Positions 17,573 to 25,658 of a DNA stretch of 64,000 nt are shown here, in pieces. The position numbers and the translations under genes were made by a program. Where the stretch lies: assembly GCF_035974275.1 (NCBI RefSeq), contig NZ_CP142422.1, forward strand, positions 2,852,001-2,916,000, read 5' to 3'. The notes under the pieces are model-generated. The model was not told the origin of the DNA, searched no databases, and worked only from the letters and a program-made list of their open reading frames with translations. This DNA comes from Chryseobacterium sp. MYb264. Lineage in GTDB: Bacteria; Bacteroidota; Bacteroidia; Flavobacteriales; Weeksellaceae. Numbering within the stretch: the first letter of the stretch is position 1; every line of letters starts with the position of its first letter.

Positions 17573-18472
17573 ATGAAGCTATTTGTATTCAATGACTTAA
17601 TTCCTAATCCTATTTCTAATCAGGAAATTAATGTTGCACTAAAAAATACTGTGATAGAATACAAAATTCTGAAAGAGAAATACCCGGACAATATCGATGG
17701 AATTATTTCCTGCGCACAATTAAGCAGCATTACTCTTAACCCAAATTTAACTTTAGCTGATGCTTTAGAATTAATAGATAATAAAGAAATCAAAGATTAT
17801 TCATATAGCATCTTCACAAAACATCCAATAGAAAATTTTTTCGATATCGAATTTGTGTTAGCAGAAGGAAAAGACCATACTATTTCACTAGATGATACTA
17901 AAAGAGATGCTTTTTTTATTAAAATTGCTTCTAATGAAAATGGTATTTTATTCAGTTTAAATCTGCATACAGACCTAGCTAAGGATATACTTATTGTTAA
18001 TTGTAGCGATTCCACAAATTTTTCTATTGATAATTTATATGGAATAGAGCCAAATACTGCTACTATAGAAAAAGTTATTAAAAAGGAAGAAATATCTAAG
18101 TTAGGTAATTTAGATAAACTAAAAAAAATACTTAATAACGCAACTACATCAAAAAAGTTTGACAATGCTTTTAATAAAACGTCTAAAGAAATTCAGGACT
18201 TAATTATAGAAAATTTTGAAACAGTAATAAACTATAAAACGAAAGGATTTAATATTCCAAAAACACTATTAAAAGATGTAACTCATAAAAGCGATACAAT
18301 TAAGGAATTAAAAATGAGAGATCCTATCGCAAAAAGATTATATTTTGACGAGATTGATGGTGCATACTACTTAGCTTCGTTGGAGAATAAGCCTCTTAAA
18401 GATAGGCAAACAAAGGAACAAAGTTTACACATAAAAAACGCAGTTTCGATATTGAAAGAATTAAAGAAGTAA
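17573..18472 (+). CDS. Unrecognised protein of the defence operon
   Basis: A 299-residue protein of no family I can name. It has no signal peptide or membrane segment. The N-terminal half is mixed alpha/beta, a Lys-rich helical part follows, and the last 55 residues (RDPIAKRLYFDEIDGAYYLA ... AVSILKELKK) have a short-beta plus helix pattern faintly like RelE/HigB proteins; that resemblance is weak. It is placed 1 bp after the ATPase gene and 23 bp before the HNH gene, so it is a subunit of the same system by context. It may be the partner of the ATPase. Confidence 0.7.
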   Translation: MKLFVFNDLIPNPISNQEINVALKNTVIEYKILKEKYPDNIDGIISCAQLSSITLNPNLTLADALELIDNKEIKDYSYSIFTKHPIENFFDIEFVLAEGKDHTISLDDTKRDAFFIKIASNENGILFSLNLHTDLAKDILIVNCSDSTNFSIDNLYGIEPNTATIEKVIKKEEISKLGNLDKLKKILNNATTSKKFDNAFNKTSKEIQDLIIENFETVINYKTKGFNIPKTLLKDVTHKSDTIKELKMRDPIAKRLYFDEIDGAYYLASLENKPLKDRQTKEQSLHIKNAVSILKELKK

Positions 18473-18495
18473 AAAATTAAACTAGATTATATATT

Positions 18496-19623
18496 ATGCC
18501 TGAATATCAAAAAATAAAGATAGACAACCTCGAATACTTTATTATCGATGCAATACAGGATTTTAGAGCTGAAGATAGCTTCATTCATCGTTCCAATAAG
18601 CTAGCCCAATTTGACGGTAACGGAGAAAGCAAAAAGCACGTAGGCACATATAAGGGTGAACTTGGTCGAAAAATTTCTAATTTTTTTGATTATTCTACCT
18701 GGGGTTTGGAACATTTTGACAGTCATAAAAAACGCAAGACTTTAAACTCTGCAAGAGAAAGCGGTGCTATTATACAGGATTACACCTGTTTCTTTAGCAA
18801 AACAAATTTGCTTAAATATTTAGATGACGCTAAAGCGGAATATTATAATCAGGAACAAATTTACCATAATGACATTAGCGTTTATTTTGAAAAACGATAT
18901 CAAGAAGTCCAAAATATTGATACAGAATACATTCCTTTTTCAATCTATGATGCTTCTGATAATTTATCACAACGTCAAAATAGAGGGTACATCAGATCGG
19001 ATGACAGTATATGGAAACTGTGGAGAGAATTAATATTGCCAAAGATAAGTTATCTTTCAATTTTAAAATTAGTACCTGTTCTACCACAGGAGGGAAACAG
19101 TAAACCAATATTTTATTTTAGAATTTTATTAGATTATCAATTTCGAACCTTTGTACATCCAAGTGCTTTACAAATGATTGAGGAAATAGTTTTCGATATC
19201 CCCGAAATTGAAGAAATTAAAAAATCATATCGAATTGGACAGGAAAAATACAGAAGAGCTGTTATAGAATATATGCCACAGTGCCCTTTTTCAAAAATTA
19301 CTGATGAAAGACTTTTAATTGCAAGTCATATAAAACCATATAGTGTCTGCATTAAAGAAAACAATCAGGAAGAGGCTTTAGATTACTTGAATGGCCTAGC
19401 TCTTTCACCAACATTTGACAGACTTTTTGACCAAGGTTATATAACGTTTTTAGACAGCGGAGAGTTAATATGTGGCACTCAGTTAAGTTCTTATACCTGG
19501 GATAAACTTAATATTAATCCAACTGCTAAAAATAAAATGCGGATTTATCCTGAAAATAGAGAGAGATACTTGGAATATCACCGGAAAAATGTATTTTTAG
19601 ACGATATTAATGATTTAACTTAA
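18496..19623 (+). CDS. HNH endonuclease with N-terminal domain shared with the DUF262 protein
   Basis: A 375-residue protein. Residues about 258-335 are an HNH_2-type nuclease: CPFSKITDERLLIASHIKPY (His278), YLNGLALSPTFDRLFDQGYI (Asn299, Asp308) and the following beta strand. The third position is Asp instead of His, as in many HNH_2 members. Residues about 20-215 show the same ordered blocks as the N-terminus of the DUF262 protein: DSF, NK, DGNGESKKHVG, KISNFF, LLKYLD, ELILPKISYLSILKL and FYFRILLDY. It is therefore likely the nuclease subunit, directed by the same binding module. It lies in the operon 23 bp after the unrecognised gene and 64 bp before vsr. Confidence 0.85.
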   Translation: MPEYQKIKIDNLEYFIIDAIQDFRAEDSFIHRSNKLAQFDGNGESKKHVGTYKGELGRKISNFFDYSTWGLEHFDSHKKRKTLNSARESGAIIQDYTCFFSKTNLLKYLDDAKAEYYNQEQIYHNDISVYFEKRYQEVQNIDTEYIPFSIYDASDNLSQRQNRGYIRSDDSIWKLWRELILPKISYLSILKLVPVLPQEGNSKPIFYFRILLDYQFRTFVHPSALQMIEEIVFDIPEIEEIKKSYRIGQEKYRRAVIEYMPQCPFSKITDERLLIASHIKPYSVCIKENNQEEALDYLNGLALSPTFDRLFDQGYITFLDSGELICGTQLSSYTWDKLNINPTAKNKMRIYPENRERYLEYHRKNVFLDDINDLT

Positions 19624-19687
19624 AGATTAACAGCAACTTAACAAATAAAAGATTAAGAAATTCAGCGGAAGTGTTATTTAAATTATT

Positions 19688-20119
19688 ATGACGGATAAAC
19701 ACACTCCGGAGCAGAGAAGGTTCAATATGCAACAAATAAAAGGTAAGAATACCAAACCTGAAATGTTGCTGAGAAAAATTCTTTTCTCCAAAGGTTATAG
19801 ATATAGAATAAACAGTAAAAATTTACCGGGAAAACCTGACATTGTCCTTAAAAAATACAATACAGTAATTTTCGTAAATGGATGTTTTTGGCACGGACAT
19901 AAAAACTGTAAATATTTTGTTATACCTAAAACTAGGACAGCGTTTTGGACTGCAAAAATTAATTCAAATATTAAAAGGGATCAAAATAATGTTGAGTCAC
20001 TATTAAATCTTGGATGGAATGTCATTACGGTTTGGGAATGTGAATTAAAAAAAGATAAGATTGAGGAAACAATAGATAAACTGATTACGGAGCTAAAGAA
20101 TAATATAGACATTTCTTGA
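19688..20119 (+). CDS. vsr: Very short patch repair endonuclease
   Basis: A 143-residue Vsr nuclease that nicks next to T:G mismatches made when 5-methylcytosine deaminates. Family blocks are clear: PEQRRFNMQQIKGKNTKPEM, LPGKPDIVLKKYNTVIFVNG with the catalytic Asp, CFWHGHKNC, and GWNVITVWECEL. Length is standard. Vsr genes normally accompany a C5 methyltransferase; here the methyltransferase is five genes upstream in the same direction, supporting one functional island. It also suggests the methyltransferase makes 5mC at a site prone to mutation. It ends the plus-strand island. Confidence 0.93.
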   Translation: MTDKHTPEQRRFNMQQIKGKNTKPEMLLRKILFSKGYRYRINSKNLPGKPDIVLKKYNTVIFVNGCFWHGHKNCKYFVIPKTRTAFWTAKINSNIKRDQNNVESLLNLGWNVITVWECELKKDKIEETIDKLITELKNNIDIS

Positions 20120-20179
20120 AATTTCACTTTTGTCAAGATATAACTTCTTCGAATATAAGTAATCATCATCCTGAGAAAA

Positions 20180-20341
20180 CTAGTCAGAAGTAAAATATTT
20201 TCCAATAACACTCTCTACAAGAAAATAGAGAAATTCCATTATCAATTCCGCTTCCTCCTTGGTGACAATCATACCTTCGCTTCTAAAATACTCAAGCACC
20301 TCCTCTATGGGTATTTTTTTTATTTCTTTTAATTGAGACAT
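20180..20341 (-). CDS. Small hypothetical protein (53 aa)
   Basis: A small open frame starting at the ATG whose complement is 20339-20341. It reads MSQLKEIKKIPIEEVLEYFR, then SEGMIVTKEEAELIMEFLYF, and ends TSD. It is acidic and helical, and resembles small proteins seen beside integrase and mobile genes in Bacteroidota (recollection, not checked). It sits alone in the gap between vsr and the T6SS cargo module. The coherent amino-acid pattern argues for a real gene. Function unknown. Confidence 0.55.
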   Translation of the reverse strand: MSQLKEIKKIPIEEVLEYFRSEGMIVTKEEAELIMEFLYFLVESVIGKYFTSD

Positions 20342-20394
20342 ATATTTAGATGTTTAAGTTTAAATCCAAAAATAATAAATCCGAAAATTAACTT

Positions 20395-20958
20395 TCAACG
20401 AATTTTTGATGATATTTTTTGTAAATTTTTTATTAGTTTTTCGACAATCACTTTCATTTGAGTCACCTCTTCTTTTTTCAAATGTGTGATATGATGATGA
20501 AGAATCATATGGTAATCTAAATATGGGAAGAACTTAGTCCAGAATTCTTCAAACAGATAATTGTAATTTCTCAATTCAGGATTTGCAAACTCACATAGTC
20601 GCCACAAAGCATAATTGGATAAATAGTTCGGCATATAGTAAAGCTTTGCATAAATGTATGTCCTGCAAAATGAAAGAAAAAATAATGTGAAAAAGTATGG
20701 CAGACCTTGATAATTTCCTTTCTCATCTTCTGCTAATGCAAGAAACTGTTTAGAAAACTTCATTGTCGCCTCAAAGTAATAATCAAGATCGGAATAGTTC
20801 GGAGTATGTGGATATTCCCAATGAGGCTCCGGATGAAACGGATGAGATTGGTAAATTTTATTTTTGCTTTGAATAACATTTGCAAAGAAACTTTGATAAA
20901 AGTACAGATTCTTCTGAATCCAATATCGGTCGTGACTGATTAAAACAAAATCAGACAA
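20395..20958 (-). CDS. Hypothetical protein downstream of the PAAR-like gene
   Basis: A 187-residue protein of unknown family, rich in aromatic residues and histidine (HMILHHHITHLKKEEV). It has a hydrophobic aromatic stretch (LPYFFTLFFLSFCRTYIY) but no signal peptide. Its start overlaps the end of the DUF4280 gene by 8 bp, so the two are translated together. Genes in this position of a VgrG/PAAR cassette are usually effectors, adaptors or immunity proteins. Which of these applies cannot be told from sequence. Confidence 0.65.
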   Translation of the reverse strand: MSDFVLISHDRYWIQKNLYFYQSFFANVIQSKNKIYQSHPFHPEPHWEYPHTPNYSDLDYYFEATMKFSKQFLALAEDEKGNYQGLPYFFTLFFLSFCRTYIYAKLYYMPNYLSNYALWRLCEFANPELRNYNYLFEEFWTKFFPYLDYHMILHHHITHLKKEEVTQMKVIVEKLIKNLQKISSKIR

Positions 20959-21274
20959 AATTCTGTGCTGACTTTACCACTGATATTTTGCCACCAACAG
21001 AACACTGGCATGTAGAGCTGTCTAACAGCTCTTTTTTGCCTTCAATTTCAAAATCAGAAGTATTATCCCACTTAACAGGTGATGGAGAACAGAAAGACCT
21101 TAAAACCCTACACATTCCAAAAGGTTTAATATTACTGTTAGGTTGCTTGTCTTCCTCCGTTGCCTGTAGCTTATCTTCAATCTTCATAAAAGACTGACTG
21201 GTTACTGTGAGTGGGGCTGCTGAAGCTCCTTTATCACACTTTAGCTGAGTTGTATCCGTGATGTATTGTGGCAT
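20951..21274 (-). CDS. PAAR-like protein, DUF4280 family (T6SS tip)
   Basis: A 107-residue PAAR-like spike-tip protein. It begins MPQYITDTTQLKCDKGAS and PLTVTSQSFM, the usual DUF4280 opening with an early Cys, and later has further Cys pairs (MCRVLRSFCSPSPVKW; STCQCSVGGKISV). DUF4280 proteins cap the VgrG spike of Bacteroidota T6SS and carry or recruit effectors. A second, truncated copy of the same gene start lies in opposite orientation at 26229. It is coupled to the 187-residue gene downstream and preceded by the immunity genes. Confidence 0.87.
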   Translation of the reverse strand: MPQYITDTTQLKCDKGASAAPLTVTSQSFMKIEDKLQATEEDKQPNSNIKPFGMCRVLRSFCSPSPVKWDNTSDFEIEGKKELLDSSTCQCSVGGKISVVKSAQNFV

Positions 21275-21278
21275 ACTT

Positions 21279-21695
21279 TCATTTTTTTGAAGTTTTCTTT
21301 TTTAGTGCTACTCCAACAAGTTTTTTGATGTAACTATCTAGTTCCTTAGATTCATAAAAATCCATACAATACCAAAAGATGTAGTTAGCATTAGCATCTT
21401 CAAGATTTTCCAGAACTCCCCTTTTGTAATAATCTCCAGTAGTTTTATCTACGAAAGCATCTATAGCATTGAGATTATTGTAATCAGCTTTTTTAATCTG
21501 AAATATATAGGATGCTGAATAATCATGACTGACAAATGAAGGGTCAGCATTTTTGTAATTATTTGACAAACACTTATGTAAAGCATATTTTTTAAGAATT
21601 ACATTTTCAGTTTGTGCTGTTATAATTGTACTAAAAAATACACATAAAGCTGCAATTATTATTTTGGCCTCATTTACTCTTCTTTCCATTAACAA
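21279..21695 (-). CDS. Tai4-like T6SS immunity protein, second copy
   Basis: A 138-residue exported protein. A hydrophobic signal segment (IIIAALCVFFSTIITAQ) is followed by a helical domain with conserved Cys (KKYALHKCLSNNYKNAD) and the C-terminal block YCMDFYESKELDSYIKKL. The same C-terminal block occurs in the gene upstream, so the two are paralogues. Tai4 proteins neutralise the Tae4 amidase in the periplasm. It overlaps the upstream paralogue by 26 bp; the third residue (MERR) is a possible start. The Tai4 assignment rests on motif, size, signal peptide and neighbourhood. Confidence 0.72.
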   Translation of the reverse strand: MLMERRVNEAKIIIAALCVFFSTIITAQTENVILKKYALHKCLSNNYKNADPSFVSHDYSASYIFQIKKADYNNLNAIDAFVDKTTGDYYKRGVLENLEDANANYIFWYCMDFYESKELDSYIKKLVGVALKKKTSKK

Positions 21696-22080
21696 TTTCT
21701 TTAATATAACTATCTAATGCTTTTGATTCATAAAAATTAAAGCAATCTGCTGTTATTGTATTACTTGTACCAGTTTCAGAATGGTAAGATGACTCAATAT
21801 TTGCTAAATCTTTTGTTTGTTTTTCAGTGAACTTTCTGATTTTGGCACTTTCTGTGTCAGAAATTTCACCTAAATCAAGAAATAGATTTTCAGATTTATC
21901 ACTTAGTTGAAACTTACTATCCAAATAGGTAGTATCTGTCTTGTTATTATTTATATATATACAATTGCAATAAGCATATTTTTTCATATACCTAACCTTA
22001 TTTTCTTTTGTCTGACTGTAAATGATGTTACTTAAAAAAAACAAACTAGCAACTATTAATTGACTCACTTTAACTCCCAT
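21670..22080 (-). CDS. Tai4-like T6SS immunity protein, first copy
   Basis: A 136-residue exported protein with a signal peptide (LIVASLFFLSNIIYSQ), an early Cys pair (KKYAYCNCIYINNN) and the C-terminal block DCFNFYESKALDSYIKEI shared with the next gene. It overlaps the end of the Tae4 gene by 16 bp, the position expected for the cognate immunity gene. It should protect the cell's own peptidoglycan from the amidase (family knowledge plus context). It remains open although the amidase gene is frameshifted, consistent with protection against neighbours. Confidence 0.75.
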   Translation of the reverse strand: MGVKVSQLIVASLFFLSNIIYSQTKENKVRYMKKYAYCNCIYINNNKTDTTYLDSKFQLSDKSENLFLDLGEISDTESAKIRKFTEKQTKDLANIESSYHSETGTSNTITADCFNFYESKALDSYIKEIVNGKKSK

Positions 22081-22631
22081 ATTCTTATTCTATTTGTTTG
22101 TACAAAATCTAACTCATCATTTCTATTTTTTGTTGGATAAAGCATATGAAAATAATACTTTGAACTTTTAGGGTCATCATGTTCTGCCCCACCTGGATAT
22201 ATTAAATGGCTACCATCCCAAAGTGTAAAATGCCCAGAAGCATCGGTCCATCCTGAGACATCAAATGTTATTATACCTTTAATAGCATATACCTTTAACC
22301 AGTCAGCTTGTGAAATCTTCTTTTTACTACTCCACAATTGTGTCCATTCTGATTGTGAAAGATTTTTTTTATTTTTAAAATTGGCTGGCATTTCAATTTT
22401 ATCTAATTTTATATCAATCTCTGGTTTCCCAAGATGTTCAGATAAATACGGAGCTAATTCACGTACTCTATACCAGTAATTCAACTTGTCATCTCCTATG
22501 TGAACACCTCCTTTTGAACCTTTTGCCCTATACTTTGTATTATTATAGGGTAACTTATATCCACTATAATTTAGTCCTTTACTCATTCTGAATGCACAGG
22601 TATTTTCCCATGCTCTATTTTGTTTCAACAT
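22065..22631 (-). CDS. tae4: Tae4-type T6SS amidase effector, catalytic part of a frameshifted gene
   Basis: 188 residues covering the catalytic core of a Tae4 amidase, an NlpC/P60-type enzyme that cuts peptidoglycan peptides. The Cys nucleophile is in AWENTCAFRMSKGLNYSG (Cys12 of this frame), and the catalytic His is in DASGHFTLWDG (His134). The N-terminal segment (RPSWRDMLKNYPNTSVDV) is encoded just upstream in another frame. One extra base near 22659-22663 explains the break: reading IGNGLLSMLKQN restores a continuous protein. The ATG at 22631 could still start a shortened core. VgrG lies upstream and two immunity genes downstream. Confidence 0.85.
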   Translation of the reverse strand: MLKQNRAWENTCAFRMSKGLNYSGYKLPYNNTKYRAKGSKGGVHIGDDKLNYWYRVRELAPYLSEHLGKPEIDIKLDKIEMPANFKNKKNLSQSEWTQLWSSKKKISQADWLKVYAIKGIITFDVSGWTDASGHFTLWDGSHLIYPGGAEHDDPKSSKYYFHMLYPTKNRNDELDFVQTNRIRIWELK

Positions 22632-22632
22632 A

Positions 22633-22821
22633 CTAAGTAAACCATTTCCAATATCTGTAATATAATGTATTTACATCCACAGAAGTATTAGGATAATTTT
22701 TAAGCATATCTCGCCAGCTTGGTCTTAAAACCTGAACAGGTCTTGTCTGTTGATTTCCACTTGTTGCAACGATACCTCTTCGTTGTTCTAACAATATAGG
22801 TAAACGGTTAATGATATTCAT
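22633..22821 (-). CDS. N-terminal fragment of the frameshifted Tae4 gene
   Basis: 62 residues starting MNIINRLPILLEQRRG and containing RPSWRDMLKNYPNTSVDVNT, the typical opening of Tae4 proteins, before it runs into a wrong-frame tail (YYRYWKWFT) and a stop. It joins the catalytic frame if one T is removed around 22659-22663. It starts 13 bp after vgrG. Alone it has no catalytic residue. Confidence 0.75.
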   Translation of the reverse strand: MNIINRLPILLEQRRGIVATSGNQQTRPVQVLRPSWRDMLKNYPNTSVDVNTLYYRYWKWFT

Positions 22822-22834
22822 ATTAATGTGTTTT

Positions 22835-25075
22835 TTATATAGTTTCTATCTCTTCATCTTTCATCAGTTCAAGAGTATAAGGTTTTAATGGTTCTTTAAA
22901 AACCACTATTCCATCTCTATCAACTACTCCTGATAACGTCAACTCAGTAAGACCTTCAGCCAAAGGTTCTCCATCATCAGACTTTATAGTAACATCAATG
23001 CTTTCCCCCTCTTCATAGTTTCTTGTTTGAACAATAAGATTCATATCTACAAAAAACTTGGAATCATCCATCAACGAAGCATTTTCTTCTTCGTAAGCCC
23101 AGTACATCGAGGCTATTTGTTTTTCTCTTGTATATTCAAAATCTCCATTCTGAGGAAGTTTATTCATTTGAGGGGCTTTATACTCAATCTTTTCTTTAGC
23201 CGTAAGCAATGAATTAGCACCATAAACATGCATTCTCTCTTTTGCTCCGAACTCTGTCTGCCCATCTGTATAACCAATTAACTTTTCCTTACCATAAAGG
23301 TCTAGGTGAGCTTTTGCTGATATTTCAGTATTGGTTCCTGCATTTATTGCAGTTTTCTTACCACTGTCTTGTGTGATTTCTTGTTTCGCGATAACTCTTA
23401 TGTTCTGCCCAACATTTGTATCCATGTTCTTACCTACATGGGTTTCGATATTTTCTTCAATATCAAACTTTAGATTCTTTGATTTTATAGTTATGGTCTC
23501 AGGAGCCGTAATATTAATATTGCTTCCTTCAGTATCAAACCTCAACTCATTCCCACTCTTATCTGTTAAAAGAATACTCTCATCCTCTGTAAACACTAGT
23601 CTATGTCCGCTTCTAGTCTGTAGAGACTTCACACGATTATCCATACCGCCTCCCAAACCTATACCACCATGAAACATTCCCCCCATTGCGAAAGGAAAAT
23701 CTGGATTATGGTATTCAAAACCTACCATTACTTGGTCTCCTATCTCTGGAACTGCAACGAAACCCCTATTTTGATTTATAACATCTGTACCTCCAGCATC
23801 AGGACTCATCATTCGAATAAAATGAGTATTATCATTTACTTGCCAATCGAACCTGACTTGGATTCTACCCTGGTTTAAAGGGTCAACATTAGAAATCACC
23901 GTAGCTATCTGTGGTTCAGCTTTTGGTATTTCATAATCTGGTTTAGGCATATAACCTGTACCTTCTGCAATAGCCTCAAAACTTCCCGAATAAAATCCTC
24001 TTCCATCAACTTCATGGTTTACTTCTGTCATCATTAATGTGGTGAAGTGTGAGGTTTGATTACTACTTTGATTTCTCATATCAATATCTGCTACACATCC
24101 TACGTAAAGAAAAGGAACTGTAGTATTTCCAGAAACAGTAAATACTTCTACTGCTTTACTTCCCCTAGCACTTTTTTGAGAATCATCTACATCCATAAAC
24201 ATATTAGCGTTGATAGGGGTTGGTGTAAGCGACCTTGTTTTGAAAATAGATTCGTTCAGCTTGTATGCTTTTTGAGATAAGTCTCCAACATGTTTAATTT
24301 CATTATCTGAGCCTAACATTTTAGAGTTGTTACTACTATTATATCCGAAGTATTCAGGCTTTGTATGAACCGCTTTTAACTCTACTTGTATATCTGTAAC
24401 GTTACTTCCATAAACAAGCTTAATAGCCTTTTTTGTTTGAGGAAGCTTTCCAAAATGTAAGATATCCCCTTCATAATAAAATTGTTCACCATAAGCTTCT
24501 GCTAACCGTGCAAGATAATTATAATGTGTTTCACAGTACTGCGTGCTATAATTTATATAACTTTTATTCTGTGTATCAATTCTGACATCAAAATCATCAT
24601 TACCTAGTGTCTCCTTAATAATCTTACTGGCAATGATTGAAGTATTTACAGGCTGAGCTCCTCCAAAACTTTGAGTGTGTGGAGCAGAATCCATTAAAAT
24701 AGTAGGACTATGACCTTTAAGAACAATGTTACCCAAACTCATCTTTTCCTGGCTGAATGCGACCTTTGTAACGAGTCCGACAAATGTCATTTCTGGACTT
24801 TCCATATCAACTTCTTTGTATTTAAATACAACAGTTATACGTTTTCCTAAAAACTGTTGAGCCTGCTCTAAATTGTGATTCTGAACCTCCTCAAGAGAGT
24901 CATGTGCTAATATCAATTCAAAGCTATGATGTGTTTTAGCACTCTCATTCAAGCGAAAATACTTAAAGCTATTTATCAGTAAACCATTAACTACAATATC
25001 GAGTTTAACAGTACGGTTAATGCCTATTATTTGATTCCGTAAAATCTTCTCAGAGTTGGAGATATCTTTGTTCAT
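22835..25075 (-). CDS. vgrG: T6SS spike protein VgrG
   Basis: A 746-residue VgrG of the Bacteroidota type VI system. Residues about 10-370 are the gp27-like base (HHSFELILAHDSLEEV; YCETHYNYLARLAEAYGEQF), about 380-480 the gp5 OB fold (YEIPKAEPQIATVISNVDPL; GDQVMVGFEYHNPDFPFAMG), and about 490-640 a beta-helix spike. The last 100 residues form an extra beta-rich domain (DSKFFVDMNLIVQTRNYEEG; DVTIKSDDGEPLAEG) that may act as a cargo-docking adaptor. It heads the minus-strand cassette with the Tae4 fragments 13 bp behind. No structural T6SS genes are in the window, so this is an orphan vgrG cargo island. Confidence 0.92.
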   Translation of the reverse strand: MNKDISNSEKILRNQIIGINRTVKLDIVVNGLLINSFKYFRLNESAKTHHSFELILAHDSLEEVQNHNLEQAQQFLGKRITVVFKYKEVDMESPEMTFVGLVTKVAFSQEKMSLGNIVLKGHSPTILMDSAPHTQSFGGAQPVNTSIIASKIIKETLGNDDFDVRIDTQNKSYINYSTQYCETHYNYLARLAEAYGEQFYYEGDILHFGKLPQTKKAIKLVYGSNVTDIQVELKAVHTKPEYFGYNSSNNSKMLGSDNEIKHVGDLSQKAYKLNESIFKTRSLTPTPINANMFMDVDDSQKSARGSKAVEVFTVSGNTTVPFLYVGCVADIDMRNQSSNQTSHFTTLMMTEVNHEVDGRGFYSGSFEAIAEGTGYMPKPDYEIPKAEPQIATVISNVDPLNQGRIQVRFDWQVNDNTHFIRMMSPDAGGTDVINQNRGFVAVPEIGDQVMVGFEYHNPDFPFAMGGMFHGGIGLGGGMDNRVKSLQTRSGHRLVFTEDESILLTDKSGNELRFDTEGSNINITAPETITIKSKNLKFDIEENIETHVGKNMDTNVGQNIRVIAKQEITQDSGKKTAINAGTNTEISAKAHLDLYGKEKLIGYTDGQTEFGAKERMHVYGANSLLTAKEKIEYKAPQMNKLPQNGDFEYTREKQIASMYWAYEEENASLMDDSKFFVDMNLIVQTRNYEEGESIDVTIKSDDGEPLAEGLTELTLSGVVDRDGIVVFKEPLKPYTLELMKDEEIETI

Positions 25076-25237
25076 AATTGTGCTTTTTTGAATTTCATAT
25101 CACCGAAGATAGATAAAAAAAACCATGCCAAATGACACATTTCTAATGAATTAATAACAATTGTAGTAGAACTACGATTCATGAAAGTTTTTAAATTAAT
25201 TTAAAGATATCCACAGTTCCAGCATTATACAAATCAT

Positions 25238-25572
25238 TTAAAATCCTAGACTTTTAAAAATCTTAGCTGTTAATTTCGCTTTTTCAGCATCTGTTTTATT
25301 TATATATGTAAGGAGCTGTCTTTCTGTTTTGTGTCCTGTAAAATTCAGCAAGTAAGTAATAGAAATTTTTTCATAAAAGTTTGTAGTAAAGCTTTTTCTT
25401 CCAATGTGAGAAGTTACAAGTTGATACTTTGGATAGTTGCCAAACACTTTTCTTGTGATTCTTGGTAACCCCTCTCTTTCGATTGTTATTACCTTTCCAT
25501 TGTACAACACTTCATCTATACCAGCCAGTTCACAAACATCTTTAATATGAATGTTCCATTTTTTGAGAAGTA
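25238..25572 (-). pseudogene. C-terminal remnant of a tyrosine integrase
   Basis: About 110 residues of a Bacteroidota-type site-specific integrase. The reading starts after a TAA with KKWNIHIKDVCELAGIDEVL and goes on to TSHIGRKSFTTNFY (H..R), FTGHKTERQLLTYI with the nucleophile Tyr, and a C-terminal helix. The N-terminal arm, core-binding domain and first catalytic Arg are missing. An ATG/GTG start within it would give only 90 residues. It marks past mobility of this module and abuts a remnant on the other strand. Confidence 0.8.
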
Positions 25573-25648
25573 CTTAGGCATAACAATTGGAGAGCTTAAT
25601 TACGGCATTTATGATAAGACAACAGTGAGTAAATTGTTAACTCCTTAA
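25565..25648 (+). pseudogene. Possible C-terminal remnant of an effector gene
   Basis: The plus-strand frame EKYLGITIGELNYGIYDKTT ends in TAA 10 bp before the start of the next gene, a lipoprotein-like candidate immunity gene. This is how an effector stop and its immunity start are usually spaced. The upstream part is replaced by the integrase remnant. The protein family is not recognised; the idea rests on position and the protein-like sequence. Confidence 0.35.
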
Positions 25649-25658
25649 ACTTTTTAAA

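Noticed and set aside
17573..18472. RelE/HigB-like toxin call for the 299-aa protein
   Set aside because: Only a faint pattern in the last 55 residues; no catalytic residues could be assigned.
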